From Ecdyonurus torrentis (taxonomy: Eukaryota; Arthropoda; Insecta; Ephemeroptera; Heptageniidae): DNA of 64,000 nucleotides. The translations under genes were made by a program, and so were the position numbers. The DNA lies in contig OX439131.1 in the NCBI GenBank assembly GCA_949318235.1, positions 33,120,631 to 33,184,630 on the forward strand. Reading direction: 5' to 3'. This document shows positions 28,182 to 42,494 of this stretch, one piece after another. The notes under the pieces are model-generated. The model saw only the letters and a list, made by a program, of their open reading frames with translations. It was not told where the DNA came from and did not search any database. Each line of letters begins with the position of its first letter. Position 1 is the first letter of the stretch.

Positions 28182-29552
28182 GTAGGTTTGGCGCTATAGC
28201 ACATTGAGTGAATGCATAGGGCGGGGGCGTTAATTGCTGCGGCGGCAGCACATCTGGTTCTCTCTCTCTCCAGCAATTACTCGCTCTCGCCTCACTATAA
28301 TTAATGAATATCTACAACCCTATACCTAATTTACCTCAAAAATATCATTCATTTATATATACACTTGGATTATTAAAACTTGATATAGACTTGCTTAAAT
28401 ATAATATAGAAAGAAGAAAAAAAAGGCTTTCTTAATTTATCAATAAATAATAAACTAGTTTATAAAACTTGTGTTAACTCATTTAGACAAGCTTATTAAT
28501 TGCACAGGTATACATCATATAAAAATCATTATCATATATATATAATTTTAAATATTCTATTAGGAGGTCAAATAATTTTTAATTTAATAAAGTGAAAATA
28601 TAATTTATTTTTTCTTAATTATTTTAATTTTTTTTCTTCTTGTAAATAAATCAGTGTCAAAAAATTGAAAATTGTATTGGTAGAAATTATTATGATTTAG
28701 TTCTTTTTATATATATATATATTATAGGCCTGATATATTATATTAAAAAAGAAAAAGCAAAGAAAAATATAAATTATAGACACTTATATAGAGTTGGTTA
28801 ATAATAAAATAAGTAATCAATAATACTCATATGAAATACATTAATGTCTATTAACAAATGGCGAAAGAGAGAAAATAATGAAACTATTACGTATATATGT
28901 ACAACAATTTAAATCTATATAATAAAAAATTGTTTTGTATTTGTTTATGTATATTACAGTTATGGTAAAGTCCAGCAACTCAACTCATATGAATATAATT
29001 ATTAAAACAATATAAGAGAAAATGAAATTTGATATTTCAAAATCATAAATGGAAAAAATGAAATATAAGACATGTCCATATTATATATATTTTTAAAAGT
29101 TATCTAAACAAAGAAATAGACGAGAGAGACATGAGAGAAATGTTAGATAGACGTTCGGTCAATGTTTGTTTAATAATTCAGACTGATTTTTTTTTTTATA
29201 TCCATTCAGGAAGTCTCTTTTGTGTATTTTAGACTAAGGAAACAGGAGACGGCTGCTACATTTTGGTATATACTCGTTTTTTTTTATTTTTTATTTTTTT
29301 TGCCTGAATATATATATATTGCTAACTTTGCTTTTTACTTACTCTATAACAGTTAACTACTGCTTGTTATTGGATGATGTTACGTTACATCAGTACCTAT
29401 GTGTATGTGTTGTATACGCACGCACAGTAAGACCTTATTGATCTGATAGTATACAGTATATATAGAGAAAGACGATTGTTGACCGGCTGGGTTCCTTCCT
29501 GACTCACTTTACTTTGCTCTATAGTGTATATAAGAAGAAGCAAACTGTATTT

Positions 29553-29554
<2 letters not shown>

Positions 29555-29641
<87 letters not shown>
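29555..29641. repeat. (TA)n array
   Basis: 87 bp of TA. Confidence 0.95.
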
Positions 29642-29643
<2 letters not shown>

Positions 29644-29980
29644 CAACCCCCTTTTTGTCTGGAAATTTCTAACACCCACACTGATGTATATTATATTTTT
29701 TTATATATCAACGATGCTCACACTTTCTTTTGAGTTTTGATCTTTATATAATATATCCTCTCTTCAATTTTCTAGGTGTTTCAATTTCTCTCTGTACTTG
29801 AACGTGTCCCTGTCAACCCTCTCTCTATTTTGTGTATATGTACACCACCTTACAAGATATTCTATGTACTATTATAGTATATAATGTACTGAAGCGTTTC
29901 TCGTATAAAAATCGCGTCTTCTGTACCGTGTACAAACGATACGTTATTACCTCTTCTTGTACATGTACCTAGACATGAAA

Positions 29981-29983
<3 letters not shown>

Positions 29984-30032
<49 letters not shown>
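29984..30032. repeat. (CT)n array
   Basis: 49 bp of CT. Confidence 0.95.
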
Positions 30033-30034
<2 letters not shown>

Positions 30035-30360
30035 TCTCTCTGCTCACTCTCTGCGCTCCATCTATGTCTGTCTGGTGTGTCTGAGTGATCAAACGATTTT
30101 TTTTTTTTTTTTTTTTTGCAAAATTTATATTTATAAAAAAATATATGAAGAGAGTTGAAAAATAATAATAATATTCATATCATACATACCATTATAAATT
30201 TTATATTTCATGTTTTTATATAATATATATATGAAAAAGTTTTTCTCTATTATATATACATATACATCAGCAGACACATTTTATTTTTTAGTCTAGGGGG
30301 TATATTACATTTTATAATAATAGAAAATTTATTGAACTGTTTTATATAATTCAACGCATA

Positions 30361-30362
<2 letters not shown>

Positions 30363-30400
<38 letters not shown>
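30363..30400. repeat. T38 homopolymer
   Basis: 38 consecutive T. Confidence 0.95.
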
Positions 30401-30934
30401 CATGTCATGAGCAGAAAAAAATATATACAAATTTAAAAATTATCATAAGAATAAACATAAAAAAAAGTTAATAGCTGTTTTAAATCTTTAACATATAGAT
30501 TTAGAATTTTCTTGAAAATTAAAGAAAGAAGTTTCTGATCGTATAAAAGAAAACATATATTTTTAATGGGTTCTCCTATTAAAGAAATTATCCAATTGAC
30601 TCAACACACTTGACACATCAATATTCACATACTTTTGTTATCATACAACAAAAATTGCAAATATAAAGATCGATCGTTCGTCCTATTATTTTCTCTAAAA
30701 ATGAACTACCGTATATAGAAAAATGCTTGAACATATTTTATCATTTTTTTTTTTTTTAATAATTTTTTCTTCTCTTTCTTCTCAAGATAGAAAGAAATAA
30801 AAAGAATATTTCACATGAAAATATGTTCAGTATACGATAACATTCCTGTCTCTATATTGTCTGAGTCTAAATTGTATTATTATATATAAAATATATACAA
30901 TTTTTTTTTAATTTTATTTTTATTTATGTTACAG

Positions 30935-31156
30935 AAAGCCGCGTTCGTGTGGTCGTCTCCTCCTCCAGGCTCCGAAATGGCGTCTCACGGAGGTGCGAAG
31001 GGTGGTGGCGCTATGGCAGGGGGTACACCCCCAGGGGGCGCCACCCCCGGCTCTGCAGCCACAACACAAGGCCTGGTTCACTGGATGAGTGTCATGGCAG
31101 AACATATGAACAACCCACACCCGCACGATGTACACTACATGTGGAACGGCGTTGAG
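30935..31156 (+). CDS. Coding exon of a C2H2 zinc-finger-type transcription factor, N-terminal part
   Basis: Well-supported 222-nt exon, phase 0 at both ends (74 codons). It is preceded by a T-rich tract and TTACAG and followed by GAG|GTCAGT. It is far more GC-rich than its surroundings and open in frame across the whole length. It encodes Lys-Ala-Ala-Phe-Val-Trp-Ser-Ser-Pro-Pro-Pro, then a Gly/Ala/Pro/Thr-rich low-complexity stretch. A distinctive patch follows: VHWMSVMAEHMNN, then HPHDVHYMWNGVE. That Trp/His/Met-rich patch looks like a conserved motif rather than filler, but I cannot name it. An in-frame ATG at 30977-30979 (GAAATGG, giving Met-Ala-Ser-His) could be the start if the upstream exon is non-coding. 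If unspliced, the frame stops a few codons past the donor. Combgap- or rotund-type developmental zinc-finger proteins are possible relatives from general architecture only. Confidence 0.82.
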
Positions 31157-33887
31157 GTCAGTCTTTAATTTATTTATTAAAAAAACAATCATCGTTATAT
31201 TTGTTATTCAAATATATAGAAAATTTTATTTATACACGTTTAGGCCATCTTATTTAACCTTCAAATTTTATTTCCCTACATCACATCACTGTTATAGCAT
31301 CGTATTTTTTTAAAGTATAAAAATGACAAAAAAATATAATTCATTTACATTATATACATATATACTCAAAATGCTTAAAAATAGTTAATTATTAATAAAC
31401 AAAATACAATATCTAAAAATTGAAAATAATATTAATAAAATTTACTTACAAAACTTCATAAAAAACGTTATTTATTTTGATAATAAAAATCAAAAAAGGT
31501 ATATATGATTAGAATAATATAATTAAAAATATTCAAATAATCAGATACAATTGCTATTTACCTACATATATACACCACATCAAATTATAAAGTAATTTTA
31601 ATCAAAAGAAGCGTTTTATTTGTTATATATTATATAACAATCAAACATTTTATTTTAAATTTTGTATATTATTATTATACAGTACCTTGTTTCAGTATAT
31701 AAATTTTCTCTTTGTTGTTATTCATTCTCGTGTTTGAATATAGATCTCATTTGTCATTAACATTAAAAACAATATGTTATATATATATATTTACCTAAAA
31801 CAGTTTTGGTAACAAGTATTTTTATATGTATATATACAATAAATACCTCCAAGGCTTACACAAAATAATATATATACAACAACACATATAAACGCAAAAT
31901 TATTTTCTAAAATTATATTATATATATAAATTGTATTGATCACAATAATTTTTCTTACAAGATATTATATACATAAAATAACATACTCTCTCTGACGTAT
32001 ACAAGTTTTACCATTGTATTTCAAAAATATATATCGACATGTTAAAAATTTATTTGTATTATTCTAATGAAAGGTTTATTTTGTGTTTTGGTTTTAATTA
32101 TAAATAATTATAAGGGATTGTACAAGTAAAACAGCCTTTAGGCCTATATAAGTTTAATTTTGATAATATAATGCTTTTAATTTAAATATTTGATATTTCA
32201 ACTAAATAATATTAATAATAATAATAATATGTAAAATTTATATAAACAAAAGTAAAGAATTTAAATAATGACTAATGTTTTAAAAAATAAAAAATTTCAA
32301 GATATCTTCAATCTAAAAATTGATTAATAACAGATTGTGTTGTTATTTTCTCTTTGAGCATATAATACGAATTTCTACTTTGTGAAATTACAGTTTTGAT
32401 GGAAGTTAATTAAGATAGAAAATTAATGGAAGAGGTTATTGACAGATGAGGGTCACTTCAATATGATGACCAATCATGTGGGAATCAGGGTGACCGTTTG
32501 CTTTCAGGTCGAATAACTCGAGTATACAATATACAACACGAAATTTGGGGCATTACTAATTTTTTGAGAAACACTTTTTTTTTAATTAATGATTCTTTTG
32601 AACACTTAAATTTTCATTTTTTGTTTATAGATTTTATAGTGTCAATTTCTGACAAAAAAAAACTCTTGCGGTTACTATTTGGCATAAAAATGATTTGAAA
32701 TGCAAAATTACAAGTTCTTAGATTTTTTTATTACATTTCCAATATTCTAGTTTATTTTTTATGAAAAAAAAAAAAAAAAAAAAACTTGAAGCTTTAATAC
32801 TCAATGAAAAAAACTTGATGTTGTAATATTCAAATTCAATAGACTGGTTTCCTTCTTTAAAAAAGAAATCATGTATATAATAAAATAAAACAAAAACATT
32901 GAAAAAAAAATCACGTATAGTTTGGGTGTAATGTCCTGAAAAATACCCCCATCACAGTTACGATACAATCATTTAATAATATTGAAAATAATATCTAACA
33001 TGCATGCATGGATTGCGATTTTTTTTATTATATATTTTCATCGCTATTACTTAAAAAAAAAATAAACTTATAAAAAAAAACTACCATTTAATTTTAATAA
33101 AATATAATTTTTTGATGACATAAGCATAGTATATAGTAATTTCTATTCATTAAACTATAACTTCATTTGCATATTACCGTTCTATATGTATATAAATGTC
33201 ATAACTATAGTAAAGAAAAAAAAATGAGAGACAAAAAAAGTTCGTTAAAGCTTTTTAAACTAAAAGTTTTCTTGCTTAGAATAAAAAAAAAAAAAAGTCT
33301 TTAACAAATCTGCATGAAGAAAAAAAATAGTAAAACCATTAAACATTACGTATATAAAAAAACCGTTGCTTTTTTAAATAATATGCATCCGAACTAGAGA
33401 TATAGAAGTTTCGAGTGTAAAGTAACTAAGGGAGGATCCTTAAAAAAAAACATATATATAAAAAAGCGTATATCTTCTGTGGGAAGAGTGGAGTAAAGAC
33501 AAGAGCAGTATGTCCACTTTTTTTGCATGGTAAATGATGTGCTCCCGTGTGTAAGGGGATTAAAGAAAAAGGGTTAGGGTGAGGTGTAAAGACTCCTTGC
33601 CTGTGTTTCTATGTATATGTAAGAAGGAGCCGCAGGGCAAGTTTTTTTTTTATTACTTCTACATTTAAGTCGTCAGCCAATGTAAAGCTGAGATCTTTTA
33701 GTACATAAGAAAAAAATAATAATAATAATGAATGGGTTTTTAAAGTAGTGGGGATGAAAATGAATACAATAATATAATATAAAATATTTATATATATATT
33801 TTATTTTTTTTAAGTTCTGGGTTCATTTCCTAGTTAGAGTATAATTTTAAATATTTTTATATCAAATTCTTCTCATCAGGGGATTTC

Positions 33888-33928
33888 AAATAGTGGAATA
33901 GGAAATAGTGGAATAGGAAATAGTGGAA
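33888..33928. repeat. 15-bp tandem repeat
   Basis: AAATAGTGGAATAGG repeated 2.7 times without mismatch. Confidence 0.95.
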
Positions 33929-34479
33929 ATACTATACTGATTTGCAAATTATTTTAAATCTTGAATGCACTCTGCATTTTGTTGCTAAGCAAATTGGGAT
34001 TGCATGGGCATCAGAAGACGAGAAATTTGAGTTTAACAAACGTTATTACAGAAATATGGTCGTATTATTAATATTTTGTATATACTTATATCGTTAACAT
34101 GAATAGTTTGAAAACAAAAATGCTAGTTAAAATCCTATTTACTATAGGTCTCATTTCCCTGCTTATAAGCATATTCATGTAGTTTCTCTTTCATTTAAAA
34201 AATGACAATAAAAATAGTCACATATTTATATTAAAATACAATAAAAATATATAAAAAAATTTGGCGTATAAGAACTTTTTTTTTTATCTAAAACTCCATT
34301 AAAAGAACGTAAAAAAAACACCCCTTTTTGTGCAGTGTTTTGAATTACAAAATAAAAAATGAAAACAAAAAATTCAGTAGTTATTGTGTTTATAAGTTAT
34401 TAATTCATACACTGTTTTTTTTAGAGTTAATCGTATTAACAACAATTAAAACTTTGATCCCAAGTTTATATTTATGTGG

Positions 34480-34484
<5 letters not shown>

Positions 34485-34527
<43 letters not shown>
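34485..34527. repeat. T43 homopolymer
   Basis: 43 consecutive T. Confidence 0.95.
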
Positions 34528-34531
<4 letters not shown>

Positions 34532-37500
34532 GGCATCAAATTGAAAGTGTTGTCATGACCTTAATTTTTTTATTTCAATTTTTTTTTCTTTGCACTTGTT
34601 GGGAATATCCCTTAAGTTGTTTGAACCGCAGTATATATGTAAGTATTTATAAAATGTTAAGGTATATACACTAGCCCTTAGGCTCTTACAATAAAACCTA
34701 ACTATAAGCTTAACTTCTTTCTAGTTTTTTGGACGTTCACTTCAAGACAATTAAATACACATATTTATTACCAGGACGAACATAAACTTTAGGATCAAGT
34801 GCGTTTAAAACCAACTCGTGGCATGCAAAGAAAAAAAATATGGATAATATATAATGCCTATACTAAGCTGAAAAAAAATCTTACTTCCTCGCATAAGTAA
34901 TTAAACATCTTTAAAAAAAAATATTAATAATAAATTTTATATAAAATTTCATGTACACGTTTCTTTGATATTTATTTAGGTTCTGATGTATATCCGTTAT
35001 ATATTTTTTTAAAGATGAAAAATTTATTATATTTACTTATATTATATAAAAGAAAAATATATGCAAAATAGTTATATAAAGAGTTGCAACTATTTGAGTC
35101 CACTTTATCACTTATATGTCAACCTATAAGAGAGAGTGAAGAGGCAAAACGGAAAGAGACAGAAAAAAAATGCGTTTTTTAGTGTGTGAAAGTTTTAGGA
35201 GTTACGTATGCAAAACTGTGGCGAATAGACAAGAGTGTACACATCTCGGGGGTTAAAAAAAAAAAAGGTTTTACGGTCTTCGTTTGTAATAGAAGGGATT
35301 TGCGTACTAAAGAGGCTTCTCTCCTTTATTTTTTTGAGTCATATGCATACGCACTAGCGCTGAGTAGATTAATAGACATAAACTCTTTAGAAAAAAAACT
35401 TTAGAGAAAAGAAAAGAAAAAAAAATTATTATATGCTAAGAATAAAAGAACCCATAGTGCTAAAGAAACACACAAATGTTGTCTCTAAGAAAAAAAAAAA
35501 TTAAGGGATGCTTTTTTACATACTCGTCTTTTTCAACCCCACTCCTCTTTTATCTATCCCTTACTTCTTTTATTTTACATTTATATATTTTTTTTTATGT
35601 AGCTCTAAGCTGGGTATAAGGAAATGAGTGTAAGAGAGGGATGAATAATTAGGGATGCACACATAGACATATGATGAATTACCTTCAGGCAAGGTTCTAT
35701 ATGTATGTAAGGGATGATGACCATTTTTTTTTCTTTTACAGCATCTTTTATCTATTGTCTCAGGAGCATGAGAAAATTTTCTCTATCCGTCGTATCTTTA
35801 ACGATGCGCGAAGATTTTTTCATTTCACCCGTGGAGAATGAAATATAAAAAAAAATATATAAGCCTGCTCTGTTAATGGATGCATAATAATTACGTTGCA
35901 TACCTTATGTATAATATAATTTGCATATTTACAATTTTTTTAACAGTAATGCACCTTTTCATAATTTTTCTTTATCTATATACAGAAAAAAAGTTCGTTA
36001 TGCATTTTTTTCTTTCTTTTCATTATTAAATAATAAATTAAATTTTTATGCATATTTTGACTCATTTAAGATAATTTGAAATTTTCGTGTTATTTTTCAA
36101 GAGAATTTTTTAGGGTTGTAAAAATCAGTTATGCATTCAATAATAATCTGTAATTATTATTATGTAAGGAGCTCTTTTAAACGTTTAATTTTTTTTATTA
36201 AAATGAATCTCTGTCTCTCTCTCTCTCTCTCTCTGCAGGCTGTCTCTCTCTTTCTCTCTCTGAATTTTAGATATAAGTAATGTAATGTGTATATATATAC
36301 ATAAATATAGTATTCGATAATAAATTTTAAAATTATCTTCTTTTTTTTATACTTATACCGAAGTCTTTTAAACTTACATAAAATTTGTCTTCAAGCAATT
36401 TAATCCTCCAAAAAGTAAAAAAAAAATAAAAAATAAAAAAAATAAATCCCAAAATAAAAATTTAACGTGAATATTAATAATTTCACCAACTTTCTTAACC
36501 CACTGCTGTGATTTACTTTTTTTGAAACTTTTTTAAACTCTTAATCCTTAAAGATATTATACAATTTATAAAACTACAAATTTCTACTCCATTAGACTTA
36601 TTTGAAAAAGATATATTATGTTAAATAGTACAAAACCACTCTACATATCAAATAAAATTCTTTTTTGGGAAAAGGGCGCTTGTAATATAAATACATATAA
36701 TATAAAAAAAATGCAAAACATGATTCTTTGCTTGTATTTAAGGATTAGGAAAATAAAGATTCTTTACTTTACTTATATGGGTTGAAGAGCATGCATGGGG
36801 TTGACCTAGAGGGGATTAAAAAATAAAAAAAAAAGAAAGATTTTTATACATCAGGCGTTAGATGGGAACGAAAGGGTTGAAGAGTACGAGAGAAAAAAAA
36901 ATTATGTATAAATATATGAGAGTGAAAAGGGTTAAAGAATGAAGAATGAGATAGTTTTTTTTTATGTATAAGTAAAGGCGCGGCAATTAATTGCGAAGAA
37001 CGTTGTGGATTGCAGCTGACGATCAGATTTTTGTTTGTATCATCACGCATAGACACGACATACGGTTTACCTTAATAATAAATAATTCTTCTTTTGATCA
37101 CGCACATATGCTTATAATAATATTAAAAAAAACAAGCAAAATATTTTTTTATGTAAAAAAAAGACACGCCTCAATCCTTATATTAAACATCACATTCATA
37201 AAAAAAATATTATTTTTATAATAAGGAAAAGATAATCATTTTTTTATAAATAAATTGCTATTATAAAAATTTTGATTCATATTTTTATATATAATAATAT
37301 AAATTGGCGTAAATCTAATCTTTCTGTCTTTTTTTAATTTAACATGCTATGGTGTAGCAAAACAGAAACGGAAATAAATTATTTATAAGAAAAGTGTAAC
37401 AAAATGAAATGCTATATCTTTATATTCTTTAACAGGTGTAGTTTTTTTTTTTTTTAATTGCTATTTGTTTTCTTTACTTAAATAATAATATTATATTATA

Positions 37501-39173
37501 TAAAAAATGTACTGTGAAGTAATTGTATACATAATTGAAAAAACAAAAAGCTCGCATAAATTGCATGAAATTTGATTAGCATAGCTTGAAACATAAGTAA
37601 GCTCTCTCTCTCTCTTTCTCTTTATCTCTCACACACACTCACTCACTCACTGAAGTTGTTGTTTATGATGTGATGACCACGTGCTATTATTTGCACTTGC
37701 TCACTTTATTGTTATATAGTAATTTCAGTTCATACAGATCGTGCAGTGGGTGTTGGCCGCCAATGGCAGTAATTTGCAAGGCCGTGGTTTTCTTTAGGTC
37801 AAGGTCATCACTTCTCATAACCAGCCCTCCCTCCCTCTCTAAACGTACACTTCCCCGCCCCCGCGAACACCGGTCCAACTCACAACATACTTATAATTTT
37901 TTTTTCTTCCTCCGTGACCAGCTCCCGGCTAATAATAATCATAATAATAACTAAATAAGTATAGAAGTGTGCGCCTCATATACCACTATGCTCTGCATAA
38001 TATTAAACGTTTTCACAGAGAAGTAAAATATTATTATTGTAATTATGAGTACTTTTAAACTCAAAGTACTTAAATTTAAATATTATAAAAATTACAATTA
38101 CTTAAAAATATATTATATTACGTTACAAATTATTGAAATAACTTAAGAGAAGGGTGATGGGTATGAGAAAATAAAGTATATTTGCGGTGAAATTTTTGAA
38201 GCACACTCTAATTTTCAATAACGTCAAAATTAAATGAAGCTCAAATAATTGAATGAATTATCATGCAAGAATATTTATGCAAATGAACCATATAAATTCA
38301 TTGTCAACAAATTGTCAACGTATTTAACATGCAAATATCTTTCATACAGGGGTATACAGATTTATTTCAGACTATATATAAAGAAGAAAACGAAAATATC
38401 TTAAAGTGATAGCAATGATTTTTTTTTCGTTATTTAATGTGAAGAGTTAATTAACGTATATAATAACGAGATTGACTGGTTGGACTAAAAGGTTTTTTGA
38501 GTCTACAACTCTTTTCAAGCCCTCCCACTTTGTGTTTTCGATGTATATTTTTATCACCTGTCTTTATTGACTTGAAGATTCTGTGAGGTGTATCCACAAT
38601 TTACATTATTATTGCAAGGAAATGTTAAATACGACCCTAACTGCTTGCTGTAACAGACGATATTTTACCACGGTTCATTTCACCAATAAATTATTATATC
38701 TCACCTTATCAAAAATATGTCAAACTCACACGTATATATTTTCTTTTTTTTTCGACCAAATTTTTTTTCCTTCTTTCATATGTTATGTTATTTGCTACCA
38801 ACACGCAAAGCTTTTTATTTGTAGTACATATATTTTTTTATCACATTTTATTTTTATAAAGGTTTGTATATAAACTGAAACATAAATTTATAAAATTTAT
38901 TATTATTATTTTAAGAAACTATATAGACTAGTTTTCTAATGAACAAAATTTAGAATTACACTGTATCACGATTCTTACAACATTGCAGCTTTTAAAACTT
39001 CATCTTATACAAAATGTTTGATTACATAATTTTTTTAGACTGATAAAAAAAATGTAATGGATTACAAAATAATATTTTATATATATATGAGAAAAAAAAT
39101 GTTTCAAGAAATCTATAATGACAATGAATATGATTGATTTAAAATCAGATATTTTTTTTCCTTGATGGAGAAA

Positions 39174-39177
<4 letters not shown>

Positions 39178-39216
<39 letters not shown>
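39178..39216. repeat. T39 homopolymer
   Basis: 39 consecutive T. Confidence 0.95.
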
Positions 39217-39537
39217 CCCTTGGAAAAAAATTGCTTTTTCACTGATTGAGTTATACACGCTAACTGATATTTTAGCAATAATTTTTCGAACTGTTCATAT
39301 AAACACGATGTAGGTGTCTAGACAATATATATATATGTATTATTATGTATATATGTGAGTGTGTCTGTATATAATATATATTTATATATAGTTATGTACA
39401 TGCACACACACACACACACATTACATACATACATCCATACAAGCATATATACAACAATTTTAAAGTGTCCCTGCTCTATGCTGGTGTTGTCGTTGCTGCT
39501 GGCTTTTGTTGATTGGGAATCCATGAACAAAACTTTG

Positions 39538-39578
<41 letters not shown>

Positions 39579-39662
39579 ATATGACACACACACATACAAG
39601 CTGCGGGGCAGCCTGGCGCTTGCGAATTATTGATTTACTGCACGTTGTGCTGGAAGGAAAAA

Positions 39663-39721
39663 CCATGACCCAGGTCATGGCTTAGTGCTTCGCCCTAGGC
39701 CACAAAATCATGTATATAAAG
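39663..39721 (+). promoter_or_regulatory. Perfect palindrome and TATA box, promoter-like
   Basis: CCATGACC-CA-GGTCATGG (39663-39680) is a perfect inverted repeat containing an AGGTCA-type nuclear-receptor half-site in everted arrangement. TATATAAAG (39713-39721) follows about 32 bp later, then a G-rich stretch. The patch is GC-richer than its flanks. No exon was recognised downstream. Confidence 0.3.
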
Positions 39722-41653
39722 GGGGTTGGGGGTAGTTGGTTAGTTCATAACCTGTTGTCACCTCATCCCTCTTTATTTATCTATATATATACCAGAAAAT
39801 TTTGTATTGTATACATCAAATATTAAAACCACATAAAATATATTTATAGTTATATATTTAAATTAATTTTCTTCATTATAAAGGATTCAAAGAAATGTAT
39901 ATGGTATTTATATTGTCCAGTGATAGCTTATATATAAAGTAGATTATATAAATGTCATATTTAATAATAGTATCACATATCAATTAAATCAAAACTCAAT
40001 CAATTTACCACAAAGAATAAAGAATAGATATCCCCTCTTTACTCTATTATAATATTTACGTGCTGAAAATATATTTAAAGTTAAATCTTCTCACCTTCTT
40101 CTAGTCTGATCAATGCAAAAAAAAAAAAAAAAAAAACGTGACCCCTTTTTTTTATTATTATATAAAGTTACAATAACTATTTACCTCCCCCTACCATATT
40201 TACCCCTTCTTTTTATTATTGGTACCTTTTTTTATTATGCTTTGTTAATGTTACACAATAATATAATATATAACAGCATCAGTATATTATATCTTCATAG
40301 TTTTTTTTATTTTTATTTTCACCGATATCCCCTCATATCTATTGTTATAGAGAACTTACTTGAAAGGTAATAACTACTATCTTATTGGTTTTATTGCTAA
40401 ATATATGTCAACTTTTTCTATTGTATTTCTTATTCAAGTGCAAATTTAATACTATATTACAATAAAACTATTAAGAAAATCTCTTTATATTATGCAAAAA
40501 AAAAAAAAAAAAAAAGAAAAAAGAAAAGAAAAAAAAAAAAAAAAAGGAGAAGTTATTTTAACTTGCATACCTGAAGTACAACATTTGTGATATACAACAC
40601 TTTTTATATAATATATTATTATTATTATTATATAAAAGTGATTGTTAAAGATGTTTATGTACCCAATATTTACATTTCACTGGGAAATCATACATTTTTT
40701 TTTTATTACTATGAATAACTTGTTTTGTATATATAACACTTTTTTTTTTCTCGATATATATATATTTATATACATATTACATAAAATATTAAAATTATAC
40801 AAAAGAATAAATAAATAACATTATATAAAAAAAGCCACAGATAATATTATATAACAGTTAAAAGTAATGTAACAAAAAAAATATATATATATTCGTTTAA
40901 ATGCTAATATTGAGATTTAGTATTTACTTTTCCAAAACGTATGCTTTAACTAATTTATTATTATTATTTATTATCATTGTTTGTGGATTATAAATATATG
41001 ATGTAAATAAATGATCATTTTTATTTAAACTTTTAAACAGTAACGCGAGGATGATAAAATCAAATATTTATATAAGTATTATATAAATGATAAAAATTAT
41101 ATTTTTCTATATAAAATTGAAAGTTTATAATGTATACGATATACGTGATTTAATAAATTTAAATGAACTTAAAGAAAAAAAAAAGTACAGTTTATTTTAA
41201 ATATTCAACTTTTGCGGTGACCTTTGTCACAATATTATTTTTAACATATTATAAATTTTATAATTAAACTGATATGGTACAAGCATCAAGGTTAAATCTT
41301 TTGCTCTATAAAAATAAAAATAAAATAAGAAGTACCCAAAGTAGATCTATATAAATTTGGAAAGCAAGCAAAAGTACACATTATATTTATATTTCTTATG
41401 AAAGAGAGAAGGACTGTATAATAATAATGTCGGACAAGCAGGTGCCATGATATAGCCAGGGCGGTCAAAGAAAAAGCAAACCAATTTGACCCAGTAAGCT
41501 GAGCGAGCCACTTCTGTCACTTTATAGCTATAGTACCAGAAATCACCATCGAATTTATATTATATACATATATATATAAGAACGCGTGTATGTATAGTAT
41601 AATGTATATAAGATCACATTCACCAGGGGCATAGCACGCTTTGATTTAAGGTC

Positions 41654-41694
<41 letters not shown>

Positions 41695-42431
41695 CCAGCC
41701 TAGCTCATTAAGATTGATCAAATAAAGAGATTGTCTCTCCACCACATGCAATTCTCTTTCTCACTACATCTCTGATTTATGTTACATGAGTAAACTTATT
41801 AAAAAAAAAATCTTATATTGCTAAAATATAATAATATATATCTACTTTCATTCTAAATGAGGTTTAAAGTTACATAAAAGATTTATATATTCATGAAATA
41901 AAATTTATGTATTTAACAAAAGAATAACAGTATTATATATATTTATTTATATATATATTATATATAAAAATATAGTAATAATAATTAGCTTGAACATTTA
42001 CATTTTTTTTTTCTTTTTTTTTTTTTTTGGAAGGAGAAAAGAAATAAAGAAATTCTATCCTAGTTGAACAAATTTATTACAAGCAAGTGTATACGGAACT
42101 CATTAAAAAGTTTATTGAAAGAAATTTTAGCTATTTTTAAAAACAGTTTTGAAATATTTATATATACATGAAAAATATTACGATAAAAAAAATGTATAAA
42201 GTTTTAATTTAAATTATAAATTCTTTTTAAATAAAAACTAATCTATAAATAAAAAATAAAAATTATATTTATTATTTTTCTTATACACAGATAATAATCA
42301 TCAGGTTGTAACTTTCTTGACTTATTATTAAACGCATTGAATTTAACATTACAAATTTTTCATGAAACTTTTGCTTTTATATTATATACTGTATATGAAA
42401 AGAAGGACTTTATAAAAAAAAAAGTATTGAC

Positions 42432-42494
42432 TGCAAGTGCATTTGTGACGTCACAAACTGCAATGAGAGATTGCAGTAACCATGGCAACTTGCA
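42432..42494. promoter_or_regulatory. Structured CRE plus RFX X-box palindrome module
   Basis: A 16-bp perfect palindrome TTTGTGACGTCACAAA (42442-42457) contains a full CRE. It touches an 8-bp inverted repeat, ACTGCAAT / ATTGCAGT with a 5-nt spacer (42457-42477). That overlaps GTAACCATGGCAAC (42476-42489), which fits the RFX X-box consensus GTTRCCATGGYAAC on the other strand. TGCAAGT at 42432-42438 pairs with ACTTGCA at 42488-42494. The neighbourhood is otherwise AT-rich intron. It is likely an enhancer or an intronic promoter; no transcript start was identified. Confidence 0.55.

Noticed and set aside
33888..33928. Possible CRISPR-like short repeats
   Set aside because: The units are directly adjacent with no spacers, so this is a plain tandem repeat; no cas genes, and the DNA is eukaryotic.
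41624..41660. CAGGGGCATAGC, resembling a transposon terminus, before a TA array
   Set aside because: No matching inverted end or target duplication was found nearby.
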